The notes under the pieces were generated by a model that saw nothing but the letters and a program-made list of their open reading frames with translations, had not been told where the DNA came from and ran no database searches. 64,000 bases of DNA from Fragilaria crotonensis (Eukaryota; Bacillariophyta; Fragilariophyceae; Fragilariales; Fragilariaceae). Where the stretch lies: contig JAKSYS010000105.1 in NCBI GenBank assembly GCA_022925895.1, positions 55,808 through 119,807 of the forward strand. The letters run 5' to 3'. This document shows, piece after piece, positions 45,701-57,530 of the stretch. The first letter of the stretch is position 1, and each line of letters opens with the position of its first letter. The position numbers and the translations under genes are program-made.

Positions 45701-47934
45701 GCTGGCATTGGTACTCCTAATCCACTGACTATCCCCAGTGTTGCTACTGTAGTCAATGCCAAGAGTGCTGCTCCTTCGGCTGGATGGAATGGCCTTTCCA
45801 TTGCCATGACAAACCGTCCTCCTGCTGGTTATGATGGAAACGTGGATTTGTTGCAGGTTACACTGTCTAAAGCCGATGGTACTGATGAGAAATTACTGGG
45901 TGATTTCTGTGGGGTCCCTCAAATCTATCTAACTTGGACCATCAAGAACTTTGACTTCTCGGCTGGATACAAGATTTCTGGATTGATTGCGCGGAGAGGA
46001 AATTGGCCTAATAGCCTTGGTCAAGAATCAAGCAAGGTGGATCTGTCTACCATGACGTATTGTTCCGCTTCTCCGACCGATTCTCCGACCGCTTCTCCGA
46101 CCGATTCTCCAACCGCTTCTCCCACCGATTCTCCAACCGCTTCTCCCACCGATTCTCCAACCGCTTCTCCGACCGATTCTCCAACCGCTTCTCCGACCGG
46201 CTCTCCAACCGCTTCTCCGACCGATTCTCCAACCGCTTCTCCGACCGATTCTCCGACCGACTCTCCGACCGATTCTCCGACCGATTCTCCGACCGCTTCT
46301 CCGACCGATTCTCCAACCGCTTCTCCCACCGATTCTCCGACCAATTCTCCAACCGCTTCTCCGACCGATTCTCCGACCGATTCTCCAACCGCTTCTCCCA
46401 CCGATTCTCCAACCGATTCTCCGACCAATTCTCCAACCGATTCTCCCACCGCTTCTCCCACCGATTCTCCCACCGATTCTCCAACCGATTCTCCAACCGA
46501 TTCTCCAACCGATTCTCCAACCGCTTCTCCGACCGACTCTCCGACCAATTCTCCACCGCTTCTCCGACCGATTCTCCGACCGCTTCTCCGACCGATTCTC
46601 CAACCGCTTCTCCCACCGATTCTCCGACCACTCCAACCGCTTCTCCGACCGATTCTCCGACCGATTCTCCAACCGCTTCTCCCACCGATTCTCCAACCGA
46701 TTCTCCGACCAATTCTCCAACCGATTCTCCCACCGCTTCTCCGACCGATTCTCCACCGATTCTCCAACCGATTCTCCAACCGATTCTCCAACCGATTCTC
46801 CAACCGCTTCTCCGACCGACTCTGACCAATTCTCCAACCGTTTCTCCCACCGCTTCTCCGACCACTCCCACCGCTTCTCCAACTGCCTCTCCGACCGACT
46901 CTCCGACCAAATCTCCAACCGCTTCTCCGACCGACTCTCCGACCAATTCTCCCACCGCTTCTCCAACTGCCTCTCCGACCGACTCTCCGACCAAATCTCC
47001 AACCGCTTCTCCGACCGATTCGACCGATTCTCCGACCGACTCTCCGACCGATTCTCCAACCGCTTCTCCGACCAAATCTCCAACCGCTTCTCCGACCGAC
47101 TCTCCGACCATTCTCCCACCGCTTCTCCAACTGCCTCTCCGACCGACTCTCCGACCAAATCTCCAACCGCTTCTCCGACCGACTCTCCGACGAATTCTCC
47201 CACCGCTTCTCCGACCGACTCTCCGACCGACTCTCCGACCAATTCTCCCACCGCTTCTCCGACCGACTCTCCGACCAATTCTCCCACCGCTTCTCCGACC
47301 ACCTCCCACCGCTTCTCCGACCGATTCTCCCACCTCTTCTCCGACCACTCCAACTGCTTCTCCCACCGCTTCTCCGACCAATTCTCCCACCGCTTCTCCG
47401 ACCAAATTTCCCACCGCTTCTCCGACCAATTCTCCCACCGCTTCTCCGACCAAATTTCCCACCGCTTCTCCGACCAATTCTCCGACCGATTCTCCCACCG
47501 TTTCTCCGACCAAATTTCCCACCGCTTCTCCGACCGATTCTCCCACCGCTTCTCCACCAAATTTCCACCGCTTCTCCAACCGATTCTCCCACCGCTTCTC
47601 CGACCAACTTTCCCACCGCTTCTCCGACCGATTCTCCCACCGCTTCTCCGACCAAATTTCCAACCGACTCTCCGACCGATTCTCCCACCGCTTCTCCGAC
47701 CAAAGTTCCCACCGACTCTCCGACCGATTCTCCGACCAAGAAGCCAACCGCTTCTCCGACCAATTTTCCCACCGCTTCTCCGACCAATTCGCCAACCGCT
47801 TCTCCGACCAAGAAGCCAACCGCTTCTCCGACCAGAAAGCCAACCGCTTCTCCGACCAAGAAGTCAACCAAAAGCCATCCAAACAAAAGGACAAGCCTCC
47901 ATCTAGGTCTTGCTTTTCCAATTTGCCCTACATA
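42705..47934 (+). CDS. Secreted triple-domain SPT-repeat protein, frame broken by small indels
   Basis: ATG 42705 is followed by a clear signal peptide ([19 protein letters not shown]). Then comes a domain of about 215 residues with eight Cys ([10 protein letters not shown] ... MTYC), not recognised as a known family. Long spacers of Ser-Pro-Thr-[Asp/Ala/Asn] tetrapeptides follow. The domain occurs three times (from about 42820, 44135 and 45414), each followed by such a spacer; the last spacer is about 1.8 kb and ends in KKPTASPT-type repeats and a TAA at 47932-47934. The Cys-rich domain plus Pro/Thr-rich stalk suggests an extracellular matrix or cell-wall glycoprotein. The single frame is broken by small deletions (near 43964, at about 44413, about 45530 and about 46552, with more after). 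Reading across all of them keeps the SPT pattern, so the gene is either recently damaged or mis-assembled. Confidence 0.7.
42820..46066 (+). repeat. Three near-identical direct repeats of about 1.3 kb
   Basis: The unit starts at ACATGTCCTGCGACGACG at 42820, 44135 and 45414 (spacings 1,315 and 1,279 nt). It holds one Cys-rich domain and an SPT spacer. The domain parts differ by only a few bases: copy 2 lacks two bases in CACTCTCGTTC, copy 3 lacks one G in GACGGGGG, and there are rare substitutions such as GCTGTAG/ACTGTAG. This implies very recent duplication, gene conversion or an assembly artefact. Confidence 0.9.
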
Positions 47935-48356
47935 ACACGACACGAGCATCATGTCTCCCGAATCTATCTAGACTGAAATAAGTCTGCCTGGCTCTCCTTC
48001 AGTGACCAAACAAAAAGATTCTTTAGCACATAGTGTGAGAAGATAACAAATAAATGTAGTATGTGTACAAGATAAATCGCAACGGTACGATACTCATGCT
48101 CTGAAGATGGGACCACTCACCTCTACAAGCTACTTGTACTTTCTACTAGCTAGGGTATCATAGTAGACAATAGACTACCGGTAGCACAGGGATCTACTGT
48201 ACTGTCATACATGGCACTGGAAACTGGTCACGGATGGTCACACGGATCAATGAAAGGCTTGTGGTCAGTGGTCATACATTTTATATCATACATGACAAGA
48301 ATTCTTGATTGAGCATCGGAATGGACTCGATTCTTTATCCATTGTGTTCCCCGTAG
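47935..48356. other. Intergenic, nothing recognised
   Basis: About 420 bp of AT-rich DNA with a few GTAC words. If the CBS fragment at 48357 is a real exon, the pyrimidine-rich stretch ending in CCCCGTAG at 48356 would be its 3' splice site. Confidence 0.4.
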
Positions 48357-48796
48357 ACATGCGAGGGTTGGCGACTGCTATCTACTCGAACATAATGGAG
48401 CACGTTGTTACGCACTTTCGGGAACAACGGAGACTCTTTGATGATTCGATTTACGACTTGCAAATCGGAACATACAACGATGCGCTCATCACCATTGGAC
48501 CCGATAGGCTTTTGGCAGATGCGTTGGAACTGCTTCACGACCACAAACTCTCTGCTATACCAGTTGTGGATGTGAATGGAAACATAATGAGCGGCTACAG
48601 TCGGTCGGATATAACCTTTCTCTTGGCAACCGGAAATGATGCCGAAGATGCCATTGCCAATTTAGATTTGACACTGGCCGATATCATTGCTCAACAGCTA
48701 CCCGATATGGTCACATCGGACGCCTTGCACACGTGCAGCAAGGGACACACGTTACAGAGCATCAACAAACCCTCTGTAACGCAAAATAAGTGGTGA
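48357..48796 (+). pseudogene. AMPK-gamma/SNF4-like CBS-domain gene fragment
   Basis: The frame is open from 48305 without an ATG; the first ATG is at 48359. The protein resembles the C-terminal Bateman half of the AMPK/SnRK1 gamma subunit. It shows IMEHVVTHFREQRRLFDDS, then DLQIGTYNDALITIGPDRLL and ALELLHDHKLSAIPVVDVNG (CBS 3 with a following SRSD). The start of CBS 4 follows (MVTSDALHTCSKGHTLQSI). The match stops there: the usual end of CBS 4 (the HRL region) is absent and 11 unrelated residues lead to a stop at 48796. The first Bateman half is also missing upstream. It is therefore a truncated duplicate, or a gene cut by an insertion, rather than a working AMP sensor. Family identity is well supported by motifs. 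Confidence 0.7.
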
Positions 48797-50160
48797 AGAG
48801 AATCGATTTCCACATCCATCTGAAAGAGGATTGCAGATTCATCCGCTGGATCGTGTTGATTGACATGCCATGCAAATGATCGATTTCATCCATCTGGGCG
48901 CGTCGGACGTGTGAACGGTCGCACCACCAGAACAGAGACGCAAGATTTCGTTTTTATTTTTTTAAAAAAAACCTAATATATATCATTTTAACGTGCTGCC
49001 GCTTCTTCCGGATTCTGCTTTCACGTTTCGACAATAAACTGGTCTCACAAATATATATTGATTCGGCTAGTTAGTAGTAACCTAGCCACCTGCAAGATCA
49101 AACCAATCACTGCTTGATGGCTGACCTTGCGGTTGTCGTTGATGATATCTCATAGGTCAATTCATATAGGTAGTATGAATCAACCAGTGTAATGGGGGAA
49201 CAGTAGCACAGTACCCAAGTACCGTTCTGTATCTATCCCTCCTCAGGGCATGCATCGACGCATGGGTTCGCGAAAGTTCTTGTCCTGAGCCGAAAGGGTT
49301 GTTCTCCTTGAGTCCCACTTCCATTCCATCTCGTCGGACCTAAGTCAACGGCCGAGCGGGAATGATGTCGGGAGGAAATGTACCTGCTCGAGTGAGTCGC
49401 TTCCCAGAAGCGTCACGCTCGATCGATCGGTCCAAAATAGTGACTTCCAAGTCCGAGTTATATCGCTCGAACTTATAACTCGGACTTTGAACTCGAAACC
49501 CCCCTCCGGGAGAAGCACCACTCGCGGAGGAAAGAAAAGGGATGGTGGGTGGGGAAAATAAAACTGCTTGATGGCTTCGCTAGCGATAGGCCTTGGATGT
49601 ACGGTCCGAAGATAAAGGCTAGAGCCAAAAGAGTGAACGGTGTGTCGTCCTGCTGCCCTTTGATGAGTAACTGGTAACTGATCACTTCTCAGTAACTGGT
49701 TTCCATCGGTAAAGGCAGCCTTCACGTAACCTGATGGCTTGGTGTAACTCACGGACAAAATCTGTCTTGTTCCTTTTCTGTAGTCCAGCAACAGAAGTAT
49801 TGTTGGCACATGATCTGTGGACCACTGATGGCCACTACTACGTCATGATAGAACCTTTTTGCAAAGCGGTGCATGTGTCAGACGTAGTAGAAAAGGAGTG
49901 AATCGAATCAACATATATTATAAGTTACCGGTGTACTGTCTCTTGTGCCCCAGTATCCATCTTGACCTGTAGGTACGCGGAGGACTTAGAAGGTCGACTC
50001 GCACGACTCGACATAATCCCTGTAGGATCACGTCCAGTAAATTCCATTCCACCGCTGTAACCTACCGTATGGGATCAAAATACGACCGTATAGACCGCAC
50101 ACCTGTAGTAGCATTCGTTCGTGCCCGTCGCATACTTTCTCTGAACACTGGTGCATTTGT
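48797..50160. other. Intergenic with one hairpin
   Basis: About 1.36 kb. It holds a poly-T/poly-A stretch (48955-48970) and an open frame at 49345-49809 (-) without recognisable features, not called. Near 50.1 kb the 3' end of the LINE fragment should lie, but no tail is obvious. Confidence 0.4.
49449..49487. repeat. 14-bp perfect hairpin
   Basis: AAGTCCGAGTTATA (49449-49462) pairs perfectly with TATAACTCGGACTT (49474-49487) around an 11-nt loop. It is not followed by a T-run, so it is not a classical terminator. It could be a cruciform, an RNA hairpin or a trace of an insertion. Confidence 0.8.
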
Positions 50161-50202
50161 AGCTAACCAATTGCGAGTGACCCATAAAGGGCGTTGCATA
50201 TG

Positions 50203-52700
50203 CTAATGTTCTTCTCGATAAAGTAATTCTTGTATGCGAGGCTCCATCTGATTCCGATTGTTATATACCTCCTGTAATTCCCGTTGGATCTCATGACGTT
50301 CTGCTTGCGCTCGTGTCTCTATGTCTCGCCCATGCACTTCCTCATTTCGTAATTTCCATAGCTTCTCCCACTGCTTCCATATTTTCGCGATAAACTGTTT
50401 CTGCCATGTCTCTCCGCTCCGACGATCCGCCGTGCCCGTTTGCTGACGCAGCCGTCGATAATACTCCTCTTGTATCAGACTCCATGTTGTGCCGAAACGT
50501 CCGTTTATAAGCTGTCGCCATCCATTCGGTTTTGTTGTATAATAACTTCGCAAACATCGGTATGATACAACACTGGGGATACCAAAATATCGGGTTCATC
50601 AGTGCGCATCCACTCTTGATAGCCTCGTTCCATAAGTGGCGTAGCAATGGATATGTCTCTGCCTTGTCATGAAACATATTGATTTCTTGAAGAAACTTAT
50701 CTCGCCACCGCTGTCGACTCGCAGCTCCGCATTTCATAACGTGGTCGCGAACCTCTGTCAAACAAGGACAACACGGGCATGTACGATGTCCTTTATCAAA
50801 TCAATTTAACCGTCCCAATGTCGGTAAGCACTCGTGAACCATTTTTGTGATATGAACTCTTTTCTTGATAAACAATTGCATGGACTTCCCGTGTGCGCTC
50901 CAATTGATCGACTGCATGACATTGTCTTCGAATCCATATTTGTGCTTGATATATTGTTGTAGCTGGGAACTCGTTGCCCGTCGTCGAATGTTCGTGACAT
51001 ATCGCGCAGTCAACGTACCTTCTGGATAGATTAGGTGAGTACCGGTGGTTGGTGACATCAATGCAAACGGGTGAGCCCGACCAAGTGCTGTTTGATACCG
51101 TCCGGCCATGTGATCAGCGTCGACGTTCATTTGTGCCATCTGGTTGAGTTGTCTATAACTTTTGTCATTATCTTGATGACCCTTAACATACACCAGTTGT
51201 ACAAATGGCAATCCTCGCAATGTGTTTCGAATTTCTGTCAATAAGTCCCATTCCGGTATCATTGGATCAAGTGGTGGTAAATCGTCTGGAAGTGACCGTG
51301 CTTCATGCATAGTATTTTGTGAGGTTATATCGCGCCCAAAAGCGTATCGAGCATACTTTGACTGTCTGTTCCAACAGTACCAGCCCATGTGCAGAAGAGA
51401 TCTGTGTATGCGGCAATACGGATCAAAAAACGTAAGATTGCCAGCATTCCGCTGCATTCCGCTCGATATGAATACATTACCAATCCTCTGGATGGTCCCA
51501 TGCCTGATGCAACGCGATGACCCTCCAAGTTCCGGATTACCCAACCGAATGTCCCGTTGGTCCCAAATTTTTCCGATCCATCGCTCCCTGCTCTGAAGCC
51601 GTTTTGAAGTGCGACGCAACTAGTATGCGGTTCATGGATCAATTCAGTGTGTCGAAGTAAATCGACTTCCCATGGATCCAGGCTGAGAATGTATTCGCCG
51701 AACGTTCTGGGTAATGGCTGTGCTAATGATACTTGAAGCGACGTCGCGCGATGGGTCAAAATCCACTGATTATTATCCAATCCTTGTACCTCAACAGGCG
51801 TCGCCTTGGGATGTATTTGAGCTCTCGGAATCACGGTTCCCTGTTCTGTGAATTGATTCATCTGTGTTCGAATATTAGTTATATAATCTCCGTCTGACGT
51901 TCGCACATACAAAGTGTTTGCGTGAAGGTATGCAAAGTGGATGAGTCGACTGTTTGTAATAGAGAGATACCACTCGCCCAGAGGTTGTTTTAAAGTTCCA
52001 TCGGGATTACTCCAAATAGCATTTGCTTTCTTCCACAGTGCCCACTCTGCTTGTCCTGGAATTTCTTGATTGACTGTGAGCCATTTGGAGACGCTGCTTA
52101 TTAAAGATATCGCTCCGTTAAGCTTTGTCTTGTCTAATGATCTGCCCGTTGCCGTCGTTAAATCAGAAAGAGTTAATGCCCCTAAATACATCCGACAATA
52201 ATTCAAACGTCTGATATCCTTCTTCGTGAACAATCGAGACGCGATGATGCGATCCATAATAAATTCGTCGTATTGGCGTTCCAACGGTGCAACTCCGGTG
52301 GCGTCCAATTGTAGTCCGGCATTGATATACGCCAAATACTCCCGCAACGAGCATAACCATTTCGATTCGAGGTGTGGCATATCTTGATGCACGTCCTCAA
52401 GTATCGGTGTTGATGTGCCAGCGCAGTATTGTGCCCAGGAAACCACGCACCGCAGTAAGCGACCTGCTGTAGATTGCTGCCTCCAATGCCGCATGAAACA
52501 ATTGAACTTGTCCAATGCCTTGTTGATCGTACAGTCGTCGGAAGTTGGCACCTCCAAGTTCCAAGGGACCATAAAGGATATCACGTTTAGTATTCCGATT
52601 GTACCCACACTTTGCAAAAATAATTGACATTGCTTTCCGCTGAATATTGTCTAATTGTTGCCGTGTGAAATATGATGTTGCCAAGGGATACCCATGGGTT
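50203..52700 (-). mobile_element. 5'-truncated LINE, RT-thumb to C-terminus
   Basis: On the minus strand this begins with LINE thumb sequence (YPLATSYFTRQQLDNIQRKA ... YGPLELGGANF), continues into a connector and RNase H (GSDGSEKFGTNGTFGW, RAECSGML, GTDSQSML, VKGHQD ... NVDADHMAGRY), then a CPCCPCLTEVRDHVMKC zinc motif and a basic C-terminal tail (QKQFIAKIWKQWEKLWKLRNEE). Frames change near 52400, 51360 and 50500, and a TGA interrupts at about 50798-50800. The endonuclease and RT palm are missing. It is related to, but clearly a different family from, the 34.9-40.7 kb LINE. 5' truncation is typical of target-primed reverse transcription. Confidence 0.82.
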
Positions 52701-53456
52701 GCGTACTTGAACTGTGAAGCGTAGTCGAAGCAATGAAGATAGACCGACAAATCATCACCGGCCTGACATGGCAGAAAAATCATGTGAATGAGCCCATCCT
52801 TATCTTTCTGGACGTAACCATGGTTCTGTTTTCCACCCGCCTGGAAGAGATTCAACTCAACCGGAGGAGCGTCTTGGTCTTGAAATGCCCATCCATTGAA
52901 GGTTGGGAAAAGGGCATTGAGATCGACATCCTGCGCATCGTATAGAATGTATCCATTCGGCGCAACCGTTGGTTTGCGACGAGGAAACAAGGACTCATCC
53001 ACACCGACAGGATCGGTATCACCAGTATTGCCATTTGTTTCTTCGCAAGTAATTTTGTACTCCAAATCGTCTCCATAGTCATAATTAAAAATCATGGTGG
53101 TCGTCTTCGGCACCAAAGCCAAATCAGAAAGCATTGTCCTGTTGGCACGACGTTCCGATTGACAAGGAAAATCTCCAGATTCGTAGACTCTCCTTCCCGG
53201 CAGGAGACGAATGTTCCACATGTGAGCATCGGCTGATTCGTTTCTTCCAATCGTCGTTTCTCGACAGATAACATCAACTAAATCGTAAAGCGTCTGCGTG
53301 GAGAGAACTTGCACTTGAACTGGAGAATGAGATACGCTAAAGGTCAAAATGCGCGCGGCGCCTTTGCCTTTTAGCAGCTGGAGCTGAAGATGAGTCATTC
53401 ACATTGGCATTGGTATCAACTGCTTCGAGTCTGCGATGGAATTCGGGTTCGTTCAT
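52701..53456 (-). pseudogene. pRiA4b ORF-3-like protein, interrupted by LINE insertion
   Basis: The likely start is ATG 53456 (MNEPEFHRRLEAVD), with a basic KRQRRR stretch near residue 27. A one-base shift near 53370 moves into the frame that begins at 53398. That frame carries a pRiA4b ORF-3-type domain: VLSTQTLYDLVDVICR, DAHMWNIRLLPG, then IFNYDYGDDLEYKITCEE. The Tyr-Asp-Tyr-Gly-Asp block is the family hallmark. The host-like sequence continues to about residue 230 of that frame (LHCFDYAS). From there the open frame goes without interruption into LINE thumb sequence (ATHGYPLATS), giving a chimeric 333-residue ORF ending at 52397. The domain occurs in IS1096 passenger proteins and widely in eukaryotic algae; its function is unknown. 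The junction position (52.69-52.71 kb) is an estimate. Confidence 0.7.
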
Positions 53457-56424
53457 GGCAATGGCGGTGTGCAATGTGCGATGACTGTTCTGATTGTTCT
53501 GATTGTTCACGTCCTTGCAAGTATGAGGATGAGCAATTATGAAATGATCATGAATGTGATTATTTTGCCTCGCGCCTCCACCGGTATCTTTGGGCCACGG
53601 AGCGCCACCTTGAAGACAGCATTTCTTCCTGTGACGGTAGACACTCCCTGGGTGAGCGATGGGGAAGGTGTTGCCCGACGCCATCAATACAATGGCTCTT
53701 CCTTTTCTGGGTGCACTCCTGTTCTTTGTGATCAGTTGCTTTCCGGGTGGCCGTGCTCGTCTTCTTGCTCGCACGACGTTTTGCACGACGTTTCGCGATA
53801 TAGATGTCAGGGCACTTCTTGTTTTTCAGAACAAGAACATTGTTATCGAGAGCCTTGCTTGTTTTTGCGGCGGCAGCATCAGCGATGCCGCCGTTGTTCC
53901 CAACGCCATTTGCGGTCTTCACTGCCTTCCCGGTATTCCCATTCGATACCCCCTCCCGAACAGATTCGTCAACATTCGGGCACAGCTTGTTGTTCTCCGT
54001 AAATGATGACGCGGGAAAAAGTCTTGGGGAGTCACCCATGAGTAGAACCGCTGTGCGAGACGAGGACGTCCTCCTCTTTAGAGCGATACGAGCAATGTCA
54101 TTACTCGGATTTGGAAACATGATGCGGAAAATAGTACCTAGCAGTATTGTTACACGTCACAATCGGTCTCTATTCCAAACCAAAACCACGATAGCCACGT
54201 CGCAACTAATGTGGGTTTGGCGGTTCCTTGTTGCGAGCGCAAACTCCACCACCGAACCAAAATTGCGAGCGCAACCACCACTCCTGATGTATGACAGGTA
54301 GTGGCTATCGCAGCGTCACAACTGGTGTCGGTTCGGCGGTTCGTCAAAGATGATTGTCAGCTAGTCCTTCGCAACAACAATGATGCAATAACAACAATAA
54401 GGAACAACGCCGACGTATTGAGCAGCAGCAAAAGCAGCAGCAAAAGCCGCAACAGTAATGAATTGGTGCAAAAAATGAGCATTTAAATGTAGTACTAGCA
54501 GACACAATGAGCAGTTTGAACTTTTCAAACTAATATGTGGCAACCGGGCTGGCGTCGATTTTGGCAAACGGTTAAAGTACACATGTATGTGCGGAAATCG
54601 GTTTGCAAAATTACACCCCAGATTTCCAGGATTCCTATGATGTCACGATTACGAAATTAAAGTGCCAGTTAATCGGATCTTGTGCTCTGATATCCGTACA
54701 TGTGTGACGTTGTACGTAGTCACATTTCCAAATGGATTCACAGTTCCTAGTACGGGAGTACAGCATTCTACTGCATTTATTTCGTCACCGGTAGTCAGTG
54801 GCCAGTGGTACTATTATTTGTACTGGCTACTGGCTGCTGCGCCGTGCAACTCATCTAACACATGTGATAGTTGATTGTTGATTGAGCGCAATTCGCAGCC
54901 CGCGTTACATCTGACATTGTGCTGGAGGGTGGAGGGTGTACAATACACTTTGTCATCCGACCGGCATGATTCCTCTTGAAATGTGTATCCCTCCAATATT
55001 ACCCCCCACTGACAACAGGGGCAGTACCTTATCGACGTCTGAGGTTGTCTAGCTATACAATGGTGACCAAGACTTGACTTTACAGTACAGCAGGCTTGGT
55101 GAGGTCCAAAAGGAGCACTTGGCTCAATTACACCACTATTATGCTGCCAATCAATTCTGCAGAAGCAACCCCTGATGACTGTCAGATCCAAGGCCCTCAA
55201 GACCTTCAATTTTCACCCCCTACCGTAAACCAGAGAATATCTTTCCAACAACCTTCTTGTGAAAGATTCAAAGTCAAAGGCTCGAGGTATACTGAAGCAA
55301 AGGGCACAGGTGGCTTTGCAAAGAGGCAATTAAACAACATTCTCTCCAGCCATAACATTATTTTACGACACAACAGTACCGGTCTGCATTGGAGTACTGG
55401 AACTCAACTACAACTCTAGTACTGGAGTATGATACTCGTTATTGTCTGTGATGTACTGGAGTATTGTATTTTATGTATATACGTATCTGTAGACATACAT
55501 CAGTATATGCATAACGAGATGCCACGAGACCCTTGACAGACTTCCAGTATCGCCCTATATATTTTTACATCTATCCCGATCCCTAACTGTCGCCCGTGTG
55601 CACAGTAAAACATTGCATCCGTGCTCCAGTAACCAGTGCGACACTGCACGACTGGAATCAAATCTCTCGTCGTTTGAATTTCATGTTCATCTCATCCCAT
55701 GAGATTGAACACTCATTTTCAAACGAGACTCAACGCCTCGTGTACCGACGACCACACCGCGGCACGAAACGACGTCTCCGAGAAACGAGGAGTGTTCCTC
55801 ATTGTTCCCAGGAACACTCCCCTTCATTCAGACCTCTCATCTGTTGCCCCTCCTCACTCTTCTCACAATTGTCGAAATTACTCATTTTAGTGCCACTTAC
55901 CCTTTTTCTGCACATACTGTGAATATTGCACATCATGAATGAAATTGACCATGACGAATTTTTACTGCCGGTCATCAAATTGTCAACCTCACCATACTGT
56001 ACATATATCAGTAGTCAGTACGACGGTACTCACTATTACGACAGCACACAACACGGCAATCAGTACAGCAGTACTTTTTGCACATCACTTCCTCTGCCCG
56101 GCCATAGTCCGTGCACGTCTGAGTCTATCGTTACCGTACATAACGATAAACTATTAGACAGTGCCCACTATGACCAAAGCAATATTATTACTAGTCAGTC
56201 CCTCGCACATTTATGTAGCGATAGACCGACAGATAGTATACGTATCAAATTATTCGCAAAATTTGCACACTTCATGACCAACTTCTAACGGTACCAAATG
56301 ATAGATCTAATAACCTGCTTTCTTTTCAGCTACACAAAGGGAGGATACGACCTATATTGATGAAGTTGTGATCAATCTAAATTTATTTTTTGAGATTTTT
56401 TTAAACATAGTACCTGGACAGTTC
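53457..56424. other. Intergenic, mostly nothing recognised
   Basis: A 186-codon ATG frame at 54120-53560 (-) has a Lys/Arg-rich second half (AKRRAKRRASKKTSTATRK) but no recognised domain; it might be an upstream gene or leader of the pRiA4b-like gene. Imperfect direct repeats of a GTCGCAACT..TG.GGTT.GGCGGTTC block lie at about 54198-54225 and 54315-54342. From 54500 to 56424 only GTAC-rich, AT-rich DNA is seen. Confidence 0.4.
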
Positions 56425-57150
56425 AGTCACTAATGCGGCAAATTGAGTCCCTTGTAACAATCTCAAGTTGGTATGATGTTTTTGGTACAGATGCAAATTC
56501 ATCGCAAGTGTATTTGCTACGAATCTGCTATCTTGGATGTGATCCATTCACGATGGAACAAGTTCGAATTGCTGTTTATCTGGACACAATTAATTACTTC
56601 AAGTTCGAAATTAAACTCTGGTTTTTTGCAGCAAATAATGCGATAAAATTAGTAGCATGAGCTTTTTTGTATGGAAAGTGTCGTAGGATGAAGAAAACGA
56701 GTCATGCAACGTTCTTCAATGTTCAAAAAAGACTTTGACCATGTCGACTTAGCGGTTGCCGCTCGAAGTGAAAAACTCAGATATTAGACAACGCCTTTGA
56801 CAGTACATAGCATTTTCGGCCTGCGAACAAGTAATGACAGGGCCGAAGAAGCTCTACAGTCTTTCCTTCCTTTTGTTCACACGATACAAAAAAGTACAAT
56901 TAAATAACGAAGCAAAAATTCCGATGCGTAAAAAAATATCCAACATTTTAAGTCAAGTTATCTTTTGAACACGACCTCTTCAAAACAAACAGGCTACGGT
57001 AACCCAATATATTTTGGGGCATAGTTCAACTCTGTAGTTGGTGCAATTGTCGATCTTAGTGAATGAATATTGTGCAATCACTCGTTTCTCAAATCGTCCA
57101 GGTACTCTTCGTTATTTAATTCGTCCAAGTACTATGCTTATGCTTGTACC
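56425..57150 (+). repeat. Dispersed non-coding repeat, copy 2
   Basis: This is the second copy of the element described at 40643-41352, in the same orientation, with shared blocks in the same order (AGTCACTAATG, GTGTATTTGCTACGAATCTGC, TTTGTATGGA with GTGTCGTAGGAT, GACTTTGACCATGT, CTACGGTAACCC, TACTATGCTTATGC). Here it is not attached to a LINE; it ends about 200 bp before the Copia 5' LTR. Confidence 0.75.
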
Positions 57151-57353
57151 GTTTATAGACACACTAAGCAGTAGTCAGTGTCGTACTAGACACTTACCTA
57201 CTGGGGCGTACCCCGTAACGGTTACGTCCTGGTTCTTAACCCGAACCTTATGCCGACATGCGCGTCGACAGGTTCCGTTAACCCGAACCCTATCATCCCT
57301 TGACCCATGACCAGTGACCAGTGACCTGCGTGACGAGCAGTCATACAACATTT

Positions 57354-57530
57354 CGTTTGAATACGGACGATACGGTACGGAAACCGCTAGTACGGTAGTA
57401 ACCAGAGACTTGAGCAGACGTAGACACAAGTTTATCGTTTACTACTTTCGTACGCCTCTCGTGTTACTGCTTTATCGTTTATCTCGTCTTATCCAAGGTA
57501 AGAGACGGCCGTTACGTACACATTTGAACG
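57354..57530 (+). repeat. 5' LTR (minimum extent)
   Basis: Matches the right terminal repeat from CGTTTGAATACGG at 57354 to CATTTGAACG at 57530. It has three extra bases near 57445 (TACGCCTCTCG against TACGCTCG). The true 3' end lies further right, before gag at 58018, but cannot be set because the 3' copy is cut. The canonical TG may be at 57358. Confidence 0.85.

Noticed and set aside
43450-47900. Possible CRISPR-like array
   Set aside because: The repeats are 12-nt coding microsatellites without unique spacers, and the window is eukaryotic.
46021-47952. Long minus-strand frames (up to 643 codons) across the SPT-repeat region
   Set aside because: They are shadows of a 12-nt repeat that lacks stops in several frames; the translation is only Arg/Gly- or Glu/Ser-type tetrapeptide repeats.
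49345-49809. 154-codon minus-strand ORF
   Set aside because: No recognisable domain, it includes the hairpin region, and it shows no sign of a gene family.
55096-55419. 107-codon frame in the 54-56 kb gap
   Set aside because: Non-ATG start, no domain, and situated in repeat-rich DNA.
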